Source: Bryobacterales bacterium
Lineage (GTDB): Bacteria > Acidobacteriota > Terriglobia > Bryobacterales > Bryobacteraceae
Direction: 5' to 3'
Assembly (NCBI GenBank): GCA_019261985.1
Contig: JAFAQY010000134.1
Span: forward strand, 1-37,319
DNA: 37,319 bases
Both the position numbers and the translations under genes were made by a program. The notes under the pieces were generated by a model. That model was not told the origin of the DNA, did not search any database, and was given only the letters and a program-made list of their open reading frames with translations. This document shows positions 24,469-31,630 of the stretch, piece by piece (the first letter of the stretch is position 1; each line of letters starts with the position of its first letter).

Positions 24469-24530
24469 GTTTTAAGGAGAGCTGTTATCAGCGCTTTTAG
24501 CGATAAGGCAGATCACCAGTCTATCTAGTG

Positions 24531-24585
24531 AGTACGCCCGGCCGAGCCGCGACCGTAGTTAGTACGCCAGGCCGAGCCGCGACCG
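24531..24585 (+). repeat. 30-bp tandem duplication (1.8 copies)
   Basis: AGTACGCCcGGCCGAGCCGC plus GACCG at 24531-24555 recurs 30 bases later at 24561-24585 with one mismatch. It lies in the 384-base spacer between the BON gene and the Oar-like receptor, just upstream of the group II intron remnant. Read in one frame it would encode STPGRAAT twice, but nothing else supports translation. Confidence 0.8.
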
Positions 24586-24659
24586 CAAGGGAGCGGTGTT
24601 TGAGGTCCACCGGGTGCGGATGGTTCGCGGCTGACCTGCGTGGGCTGCGTATGAAGTCT

Positions 24660-24751
24660 GTCGGAAAGCCGGATGCGGGAAATCGGCACGTCCGGTTTCA
24701 TGAGAAGGGAGGGGAAACGGGCCTCGGTTCCGCGCCTCTCCTCGACTCTAT
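24660..24751 (+). mobile_element. 5'-truncated group II intron remnant (domains V and VI)
   Basis: Bases 24666-24698 have the domain V layout. An eight-pair stem, AAGCCGGA with TCCGGTTT, contains the G.U pair of the AGC triad. A two-base CG bulge follows, then an upper stem capped by GAAA. The next segment (about 24701-24751) folds as domain VI, GGAGGGG pairing with CCTCTCC. It ends CTCGACTCTAT, with an unpaired A seven bases from the end, as expected for a branch point and an AY-type 3' splice site. No reverse-transcriptase gene is present, and one upper-stem pair of domain V is disrupted. The 5' limit is uncertain; related sequence may begin near 24586. Read as protein it continues in frame into the receptor gene, which is an artefact. 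Confidence 0.75.
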
Positions 24752-24769
24752 CCGCTCGAAACTTGCCCC

Positions 24770-24799
24770 TTGACTTTGAAGCTGGATCCTGTCTAAATA
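24770..24799 (+). promoter_or_regulatory. promoter of the Oar-like receptor gene
   Basis: TTGACT (24770-24775) and TAAATA (24794-24799) are separated by 18 bases, about 54 bases before the ATG at 24853. It begins 19 bases after the predicted end of the intron remnant, so the insertion sits immediately upstream of this promoter. Confidence 0.6.
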
Positions 24800-24852
24800 G
24801 TTTGACTGCAAAACAAACTGCGCGTTGGCATGCAGTCTCTTTGGGGGGTCAG

Positions 24853-27800
24853 ATGAAAATATCTAACATTTTGTTGAAATTCGCGGTCGCGTTCACATCG
24901 ATCGCGCTTGCATACAATAGCGCCCAGGCGCAGGTGCTATACGGATCGCTTACAGGAAATGTGATGGATCCCAGTTCCGCGGCGATTCCGAATGCCAAGG
25001 TGGAAGCCACCAATACGGACACTGGCGCGACCCGCGCCGCCGTCACCGACTCGGCCGGGCTTTTTCTCTTTTCCAATCTTCAACCCGGTACTTACAAACT
25101 CACCGTGGCGGCCACTGGTTTTCAAACCACCACGGAAGAGAATATTGGCGTGGAGGCCAATCAGGTCCGGCGAGCCGATTTTCAAGTGCAGCTCGCGCAG
25201 GCGACGCAAACGGTGGAAGTCAACGCCGCCGCTGTCGCCTTACAAACCGATCGCGCTGACGTCAATACCACCCTGGAACGAGCGCAAATCGCGAATCTGC
25301 CGATTACCTCATCCGCGGGACGAAACTTCCAGGCCCTTTATAAGCTGGTTCCGGGATTCAGCCTTGTCACGGAGTCCAACAGCTCGGATGGCGGAAATCC
25401 ACAGCGGTCCATGGCCGGGTTCGTGAACGGAACCTCCCGTCAAAACAGCCTTACGCGAATTGACGGTACTTCAAACACGTATATGTGGCTGCCGTCGAAT
25501 ACCGCCTATGTGCCGCCTGCGGAGTCGATTGAATCTGTGAATATCGTCACGAATGCATTCGATGCCGAGCAAGGCAACGCCATGGGCGCGGCTGTGAACG
25601 TTGTGACGAAGTCGGGAACGAACGATTTTCATGGAGGCGCGTTCGAATACCACACCGACAACGCGCTGAAGGCCTTGAACCGCTTCAATCCGGCTGGATT
25701 CCGAAAGCCGAAATACATCATGAACCAATACGGCGGAAGCGTCGGCGGCCCGATCAAGAAAAATAAGCTGTTCTTCTTTGCGGATTGGGAGGCGACCAAG
25801 CGCCGCACGCTCGCAAGCAAAACCGCGACCGTGCCCAATCCCGCCGGAATCTTCGATGCAGCCGGCAATGCCGACCTTTCCGCGGCGATACCGGCCGGAA
25901 CTAACTGTAATGCGGCGCCGGTCGCCGGCTGTATTTTCGATCCGAATACCGGCAATGCCGATGGGTCGGGCCGCCAAGCCTTTCCAGGCAACATCATCCC
26001 GGCTAGCCGCATCGATCCAGTTGCCAAAATCATGCTGAGCCGCATTAACCCGGCGGGCTTTCTGAATAAAGACGGTGTAAACGCCAATAACAACTACAAT
26101 TCCACCGGCTCGGCCAAAATGGATCGCAATACCGTAGACACCAAGGTTAATTACAACCCGAACCAGCGGATGACGGTGTTCGGCCGGTACAGCATTTCCC
26201 CCACTACATTCTTCGATCCGCCGTTATTGGGCCAGGCCATGGGCGGCGCTACGGGCGGAGGCCAGGTGGGCACGGCGCCTTCGCGTATCCAGAATATCGG
26301 CCTCGGCAGCAACTTCGTCATCACTCCGAATTGGGTTGCGGATGTTAACGGCGGATATACGCGCCAGCGGCTGGGAGCGACGTATGCGCCTGATCTCGAT
26401 TTGGGTAATTACGGGCTTACCGGACTTCATATTCCGGGCACCAATGGCGATACCTACTTAGCCCAGGGCACGCCGGGTTTCAACTTCACGCAGACCGGAG
26501 CCGTGGTGGGCACCTGGAACGGAATCGGAAATGTCGATACGGGCAACCCATTTCTTTTTCGCGATAACCAGTACGTGGCGAACGCGAATATGAGCTGGAC
26601 CAAAGGCCGCCACAACGTCCGTTATGGAATCGGTTTCACGGATAACGGCCTGAATCATTTTCAGCCGCAGGGCGGGACCTTCCAGAGTCCACGCGGCGCG
26701 TTTCGCTTCACCGGTAACGTTACGGCGCTGCTGGGAGGGCCGGCCGGGGCCAAGGCGAACTCCCTCGCGGATTTCCTGTTGGGTCTTCCGAACGAAGTCG
26801 GCAAGGCGGTTCAGAATTCGAACCCGAATTCGCTGCGCTGGAGGACTTGGTCGTGGTATGTGCGGGACAGCTGGCAGGTGACCTCGAAACTAACTGTGAA
26901 TTATGGTCTGCGCTGGGAATTTTATCCAATGGCGACCACCGACCACGGTGGAGTGAAGCTCTTCGATCCCTCTACAGGCAACGTGCTTATTGGGGGAAAC
27001 GGTAATGTCCCTCTCGACGATGGCGTGAACGTGGGCCACGGAATGTGGCTTCCTCGAATCGGTCTGGCGTACCGGCTGGACGAGAAGACCGTAATCCGCA
27101 CCGGCTATGGCATCAGCTCGGACAGCAACAACTGGCGCTTTTTCCGCAATAACTATCCCGCCACGACCAATTCGGACACGTTGGGCGCGACGAACTTTCA
27201 GCCTGCCGCGAGTCTGACGGGCGAAACGCTCAATCCGTATCCGGGGCTGCCCGCGGGAATTCCGTTGGTATCGATTCCCGACATCAGCTCAGGCTCGATC
27301 CCTACTCCTAACGGCGTACAGCCCGGCAACACCGTGCCCTTTAATTTCCGCCGCGGCTACATCCATTCATACAACCTTGTGGTGCAGCGGGAAATCGGCA
27401 AAGCCGTCGCCGAAGTTGGCTATGTAGGCAACCGTGGCGTCCGCTTGTTGACGAATGAAAATATCAATTACGCGCCCGTTAACGGCGGTAATGCCGGTCG
27501 CGTGTTGTTTCCCGTCGCTAACAAAAATTGGGGCGACGTGAACAGCCTTGTCCCCGATGGGCCAAGCTGGTACAACTCGCTCCAAACCAAGCTCTCATGG
27601 AGGTGGCGCGGGAACACCGCATTCGGCGTCGTATATACCTTCTCCCGCGCTATCAACTGGACCGATAACGAAGAAGAGGCGACCGTCTTCGGCGGCCAGG
27701 GCGGCTATCTGTTCTGGACCTCCCCGAATCTGCGCAATCGCAACAAGGCTCTGGCGAGTTATGATCGAACCCATAACTTCTCCACCTATGGCAGTTACGA

Positions 27801-28383
27801 TTTGCCTTTCGGCAAGACTCAACGGTGGGCGAAAAGCGGAGTGGCGAATGCAATCCTGGGAGGATGGCAGACGAACTGGGTGCTCAGTTATCTGAGCGGC
27901 AGTCCCTTTTCGATTATCGGCGGAGGAGCTCAGGTGAATTCGCCCGGCAACGTGCAGACGGCCGATCAAGTTGGTCCGCTGAACATCCTTGGCGGTATCG
28001 GCCCGGCGCCGGTGACCGGAGCAAATCCAGTTTGCCAGCCGGCGGACCTTTCGTGTCATTACTTCGACCCATCCGCGTTCGCGCCGGTCCCCGGTGATCA
28101 GATCCGTTTCGGCAATACCGGGCGTAATATCGTGCGCGGGCCCGGTCTGTTCAACCTGGATGCCAGCGTCTTCCGTAATTTCAAAATGACGGAGCGCGTA
28201 AATCTACAAATCCGGGCAGAAATGTTCGGCGTAACCAACACTCCGCACTACAACAACCCGGGGACCGACCCGACGAATCCGGCCCAGTTCGGCGTGATCA
28301 CGCAAACGCTGAATACGGCGGGACGAGGCACGGGAACCGGCGGCGAGCGGCAGACGTGGTTCTCTGCCCGGGTATCGTTTTAA
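24853..28383 (+). CDS. Oar-like TonB-dependent receptor with carboxypeptidase-regulatory domain
   Basis: 1176 aa from the ATG at 24853, chosen for its GGGGGG ribosome-binding site and true signal peptide (MKISNILLKFAVAF..., cleavage near SAQAQ). Residues 30-118 are a carboxypeptidase-regulatory-like beta sandwich (GSLTGNVMDPSSAAIPNAKV, LFLFSNLQPGTYKLTVAATG). A plug domain follows (about 130-260: ERAQIANLPITSSAGRNFQA, NAMGAAVNVVTKSGTNDFHG). A long outer-membrane beta-barrel (about 270-1176) ends with a terminal aromatic (WFSARVSF). The family is large in Acidobacteria and Myxococcus (Oar) and is thought to import or export bulky substrates using TonB. The substrate is unknown. A 13-bp inverted repeat follows 11 bases after the stop. 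Confidence 0.94.
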   Translation: MKISNILLKFAVAFTSIALAYNSAQAQVLYGSLTGNVMDPSSAAIPNAKVEATNTDTGATRAAVTDSAGLFLFSNLQPGTYKLTVAATGFQTTTEENIGVEANQVRRADFQVQLAQATQTVEVNAAAVALQTDRADVNTTLERAQIANLPITSSAGRNFQALYKLVPGFSLVTESNSSDGGNPQRSMAGFVNGTSRQNSLTRIDGTSNTYMWLPSNTAYVPPAESIESVNIVTNAFDAEQGNAMGAAVNVVTKSGTNDFHGGAFEYHTDNALKALNRFNPAGFRKPKYIMNQYGGSVGGPIKKNKLFFFADWEATKRRTLASKTATVPNPAGIFDAAGNADLSAAIPAGTNCNAAPVAGCIFDPNTGNADGSGRQAFPGNIIPASRIDPVAKIMLSRINPAGFLNKDGVNANNNYNSTGSAKMDRNTVDTKVNYNPNQRMTVFGRYSISPTTFFDPPLLGQAMGGATGGGQVGTAPSRIQNIGLGSNFVITPNWVADVNGGYTRQRLGATYAPDLDLGNYGLTGLHIPGTNGDTYLAQGTPGFNFTQTGAVVGTWNGIGNVDTGNPFLFRDNQYVANANMSWTKGRHNVRYGIGFTDNGLNHFQPQGGTFQSPRGAFRFTGNVTALLGGPAGAKANSLADFLLGLPNEVGKAVQNSNPNSLRWRTWSWYVRDSWQVTSKLTVNYGLRWEFYPMATTDHGGVKLFDPSTGNVLIGGNGNVPLDDGVNVGHGMWLPRIGLAYRLDEKTVIRTGYGISSDSNNWRFFRNNYPATTNSDTLGATNFQPAASLTGETLNPYPGLPAGIPLVSIPDISSGSIPTPNGVQPGNTVPFNFRRGYIHSYNLVVQREIGKAVAEVGYVGNRGVRLLTNENINYAPVNGGNAGRVLFPVANKNWGDVNSLVPDGPSWYNSLQTKLSWRWRGNTAFGVVYTFSRAINWTDNEEEATVFGGQGGYLFWTSPNLRNRNKALASYDRTHNFSTYGSYDLPFGKTQRWAKSGVANAILGGWQTNWVLSYLSGSPFSIIGGGAQVNSPGNVQTADQVGPLNILGGIGPAPVTGANPVCQPADLSCHYFDPSAFAPVPGDQIRFGNTGRNIVRGPGLFNLDASVFRNFKMTERVNLQIRAEMFGVTNTPHYNNPGTDPTNPAQFGVITQTLNTAGRGTGTGGERQTWFSARVSF

Positions 28384-28394
28384 TTCCGCGGAGG

Positions 28395-28432
28395 CGGCTT
28401 TAGCCTGTCGTCGGAGGAGCAGGCTAAAGCCG
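28395..28432 (+). terminator. 13-bp inverted repeat after the Oar-like receptor
   Basis: CGGCTTTAGCCTG and CAGGCTAAAGCCG form a perfect 13-bp stem with a 12-base loop, 11 bases after the stop codon. The arms are built from the same CTTTAGC word used in the hairpin repeats (R6 of that family). There is no T run, so it may be a Rho-independent-like or mRNA-stabilising structure. Confidence 0.55.
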
Positions 28433-28633
28433 GGGCCTTCGCGCGCCATCATACGAATATGGATGTGCGCGTCGATGGTAGACATCAAGCAGGTGCTCCC
28501 CGTCGCCAACGAAAAGGCGGCCGAGATTCTCGCCGACTCGCCCGGTGCCGGCATCCATTTTTGTGCTTTCCGCCGCGACACTGTTCACGAAGAACCTCGT
28601 GCGGCGTCCTGCCCCACATTACTTACGGCCCGT

Positions 28634-28724
28634 GTGGGGCAGGTTGCCAAACCTGCGGCGGGTTGCCAAACCCGCCTGCCGGCCTTGTTACCAACACCAC
28701 ACAGCGGGATTGGCAATCGCGCGC
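28634..28724. repeat. modular hairpin repeat, copy R7
   Basis: Begins GTGGGGC, then CAGGTTGCCAAACCTG and GCGGGTTGCCAAACCCGC, in which both cores carry the same extra A compared with other copies. A degraded third hairpin, GCGGGATTGGCAATCGCGC, follows after about 25 bases. Confidence 0.8.
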
Positions 28725-28934
28725 ACAGCTCCACGATGCACGCGGGTTTCGTGGGCCTCTCCCTCAGTTTCCCCCTAACCGCCATCCTTAGCCTGCTGGC
28801 GCCAGGGCGCGCGAAAGGCACACATCCGCCTTCCACTCAGACGGCGGCAGCGGCAGCCCCATTGTCCCTACCTCTGTACGCGTCGGCATATTCGAGATGA
28901 ACTGAAGCGATATTGTATGTAGGAGCGCATAAAA

Positions 28935-29531
28935 ATGGGCCATCAGGATCGGCGTACGCCTTTGAGCGAGGACTACCTGCGGACGCACACGATAGGAGAA
29001 TTGAAACCATTGTCCGCCCCAATTCTCCTTGTTGCGTATGATCCAACATGGCCCGATCGGTTCCAGCATGAGGCTGAGAGAATCCGAAAGGCTCTTGGGG
29101 AGCAGGTATTGCGAATCGAACACGTGGGATCCACGTCAGTCCCGGGCCTAGCGGCCAAGCCGGTGATTGACATCCTTCTCGTCGTGGCCGACTCCGCCAA
29201 CGAAACGGAGTACGTCGCGGCGTTAGAGGGAATCGGCCATAAGCTCCGGGTCCGCGAGCCAGGTTGGTATGAGCATCGGATGTTCAAAGGTCCCGAGAAT
29301 GATGTCAATCTTCATGTCTTCTCGGTGGGCTGCCCCGAAATCGCACGGATGCTGGCGTTCCGACGAGCGTTACGGACAAACGAAGCCGATCGCGAATTAT
29401 ATGCCCGATCCAAGCGAGCGTTAGCGCAGCAGGAATGGAAGTACACCCAAAATTACGCTGACGCGAAAGCTCCCGTTATCGAAGAAATCATGTCGAGGGC
29501 CCGCGCGCGCGGGGACATTGTGGGCGAGTGA
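28935..29531 (+). CDS. GrpB family protein (UPF0157, nucleotidyltransferase-like fold)
   Basis: 198 aa with a good ribosome-binding site (GTAGGAG, 9 bases before the ATG). The family pattern is clear: VAYDPTWPDRFQHEAERIRK, the hallmark IEHVGSTSVPGLAAKPVIDI, ENDVNLHVFSVG and the C-terminal YTQNYADAKAPVIEEIM. The GST and D positions resemble the nucleotidyltransferase active site, but the biochemical role of GrpB proteins is not settled. The extra 25 N-terminal residues before the domain are unusual. It is an intact gene inside a decayed region, so it may have been acquired separately. Confidence 0.92.
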   Translation: MGHQDRRTPLSEDYLRTHTIGELKPLSAPILLVAYDPTWPDRFQHEAERIRKALGEQVLRIEHVGSTSVPGLAAKPVIDILLVVADSANETEYVAALEGIGHKLRVREPGWYEHRMFKGPENDVNLHVFSVGCPEIARMLAFRRALRTNEADRELYARSKRALAQQEWKYTQNYADAKAPVIEEIMSRARARGDIVGE

Positions 29532-29544
29532 CGCGCCACTCGTA

Positions 29545-30189
29545 CGCACGCTCGGCCGGCGCCTCGGTTTCCGACCTTGGTGTGAGCACCAGCACCGCTT
29601 GCCACCCGGCGCCACATCCCAATTTCCCAGTTGCAGGCCGCCGAGGTTCTGCGTCCATATTTGCGGATTCTCCCACTCAAACTTGTTCCCGTTCATTTTA
29701 TACTTCGCCACCATGATCTGATCGCCCGAATTGGTAGAACAGCTCGTTACTCTTTCGCGCTCCTGCAGCAGGCGTTTCGCATCCCCGATATCTCGCAGTT
29801 TCGCCAGTTCGAAATCCAGCAGTTTTACGATTCCCCCGGGTGTGACGTTCTCCAGAGCATCCGCAATCTGCAAGCGCGATCTTCCACGCATCCTCGAAGG
29901 GCTTCGGGCCTTTCGGCGATTCGCCCTCGACAAACTCCATCACGAGCGCGCGGTCCTCGACGCCATAGCATATGCGCGATGTCGGGATGATTGAGCAAAC
30001 CAGCACTTCGACCTCGCGCTGGAACGGAGCCATGCGGCCCGGATCGCGCGCGAAGGTGTCGGGGAGAACCTGAATCGCCACGTCCCGTTTCAGCTTGGTA
30101 TCGCGGGCGCGATACACTTCGCCCATGCCGCCCGCGCCAATAGGCGAGAGGATCTCGTATCGGCCGAGTTTGTCGCCTGCAGGAAGACA
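29545..30189 (-). pseudogene. Ser/Thr protein kinase with C-terminal propeller, degraded remnant
   Basis: The N-terminal kinase lobe is readable (GDKLGRYEILSPIGAGGMGE, VYRARDTKLKRDVAI). It has lost its start codon and carries Q in place of the invariant Lys (VAIQVLP instead of VAIKVLP). An extra base at about 29872 shifts the frame after EDAWKIAL. The next frame resumes LQIADALE but jumps directly to VTPGGIVKLLDFELAKLRD, so the HRDLKxxN catalytic loop is deleted and DFG is DFE. The text then skips to the far C-terminus of a TolB-like propeller (DQIMVAKYKMNGNKFEWENP, NWDVAPGGKR), implying a deletion of several hundred codons. A further shift follows (VLVLTPRSETEAP). Intact relatives are common acidobacterial membrane kinases. 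Confidence 0.88.
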
Positions 30190-30194
30190 CCCGC

Positions 30195-30341
30195 TGCAGT
30201 CCCCTCCTCCGCAACTCACCAACACCCGCATCTTCATACATATCCGCATTCAATCCACCACCCCGCCTCTCCGCTACCAAAAAATTCAGACGCCATCTGC
30301 ATCCGCCGGCCGCGCAGATGCCAAGAATCGCGCCGCTGACT
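30195..30341 (+). pseudogene. truncated second copy of the leader and 5' end of the gene at 33981
   Basis: From TGCAGTCCCC onward, the first 62 bases match 33882-33943 with about four differences, including CAACTCACCAACACCCGCAT. Similarity continues more weakly through the leader into the first codons of the coiled-coil gene (TPSASAGRADAKNRA here, TPSPSASRAATNRQNA in the intact copy). The start ATG is missing and a stop follows at 30339-30341. The fragment begins where the kinase remnant on the other strand ends, so this is a rearrangement junction. The following 220 bases (30342-30562) hold nothing I recognise. Confidence 0.8.
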
Positions 30342-30562
30342 GAGTTGCGTCGACGGCCACGGCATGTAAACTGGCTCGTGCGACTGGGAACGGGCGGTTC
30401 CGCGTTAATCCTGCCGCCTTGTTCGCGATGTGCCGCCATGTATGAGCCAGACGCAGGTACCGGTGGGACAACCCATGGCAGGCGGCTCGCGCGGATGACG
30501 AAAAGCGGCTTGCGTCCAGCCTGGTTCCTATCGCTCGTCGGCCTTTTCAAAGGCAGCCCCTT

Positions 30563-31556
30563 CTATCGCTCTGGCTTCGCCTTCAGAACAACATCGGCTT
30601 GCGCGCCAAAATACACGACCTCATCCGCCATTTGGCCGAGCGTCAGAGTGCTTCCCTGGAACACGCTCACGCAGGGGCCGCTGGCCCGCACTGGCGCCGA
30701 TTGGATCTTCCCCTTCGCCTGCTTAGGAACAACTCCTGCTCCGCGGCAGCGCACCAAGCCGCGGCCGAGGAACTCCTCGGCTGAGAAATCCCGGAAAGGC
30801 GATTGTTGTAGGGATATCAGCACCGGACGCACCGGCGTCTTTAGGGCGTCGTCGAACTTGCCATAGTCGGCCTCGGCGCTCCCGGGTGGCAAAGGGCGCG
30901 CCGGACCGCCCACTGGAATCACCGCGACGGTTCGCCCCGGATAATCCATTTCCAGCATCCTCACGATGCCGAATTCGTCGGCCGGACTAGGAGGGTAGGT
31001 GCGCCAAAAGTGCGCGTGGCCATAAATCACCAGGGCTTTTGCCGTGCTTCTGTAGCACCTGCTGCTTCAGAAAGGTGACAGCGGTCGTCTCCCCATTACG
31101 GCCAGGCTCGCCCTCGGCCCCGAAGACGCGAACCCGCGCGTCGGCGGGCAGCCTCGAATTCACGTCGCGGACCGCCGCGAAAAACGCGGGGTAAATGGAA
31201 GAGCCGCCGCCACCCACTTGTGTAGTCTTCCAGACCTGCTCCAGTTCCGCTCTGGGCACATCCTCGCCGCGAATGTAACGATCCAACATCGCCTGATGTG
31301 AGGCGCTGCCGAACTCGACCACGATGGAGCGGACCTTCTTCGCGAAGTCCGCATGTCGGACCAGAGCGATCCGCACATCGGAATCCGGTTTCCACTCGTG
31401 CTGCTCGCCTAACGCGACAATGTCGGCTTGATCGAACATGGAGACCAGCGCCGCCGCGATCGCCTCCACGCCGGCAGCTTCGTCAGGCAGGCGGAGATTC
31501 CGTGGTTGGCCAAGAAGAGCGGTGGCAAACAGCAGTGGGGCTAGCCAGGATTTTAT
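30563..31556 (-). pseudogene. secreted ChaN/Tiki-like protein gene, start codon lost and frameshifted
   Basis: Two overlapping frames make one protein. The first has a signal-like start KSWLAPLLFATALLGQ and the block DIVALGEQHEWKPDSDVRIA, then FAKKVRSIVVEFGSASHQAM and YPAFFAAVRDVNSRLP. The second frame resumes as ALVIYGHAHFWRTYPP and continues to FDDALKTPVRPVLISLQQSP and DEVVYFGAQADV. Removing one A from the AAAA run at 31037-31040 (minus strand) joins them as KHGKALVIYGHAH. The expected start codon is ATA (31556-31554) just after AGAGGG, suggesting an ATG to ATA change; a GTG far upstream is the only other start. The GEQH...E pattern suggests the ChaN/Tiki superfamily, which I hold loosely. 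A sequencing error could explain the shift but not both lesions easily. Confidence 0.8.
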
Positions 31557-31630
31557 GGGTCCCTCTTTCGCATATTTATTTATAGGCAACGATCTTTGAC
31601 GGTGGGTTAGCACCCCAGCGAGCTCGCGGA

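Larger units (their letters stand above)
28384..28934. other. gene-poor spacer after the Oar-like receptor
   Basis: 551 bases without a gene I can support. It holds the inverted repeat at 28395-28432 and the repeat R7 at 28634-28724. Open frames through it either run across the hairpin repeats or have no family resemblance. The segment 28463-28610 reads in frame as MVDIKQVLPVANEKAAEIL and could be a relic, but I cannot identify it. Confidence 0.6.

Noticed and set aside
24531-24585. Possible CRISPR-like direct repeat
   Set aside because: Only two copies with a five-base gap; no spacers and no cas genes.
24673-24852. 60-codon N-terminal extension of the Oar-like receptor
   Set aside because: It reads through the intron remnant and the promoter; the signal peptide and ribosome-binding site place the start at 24853.
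28463-28900. 145-codon frame between the receptor and GrpB
   Set aside because: It crosses hairpin repeat R7 and becomes low-complexity; only the first 45 residues look protein-like and I cannot identify them.
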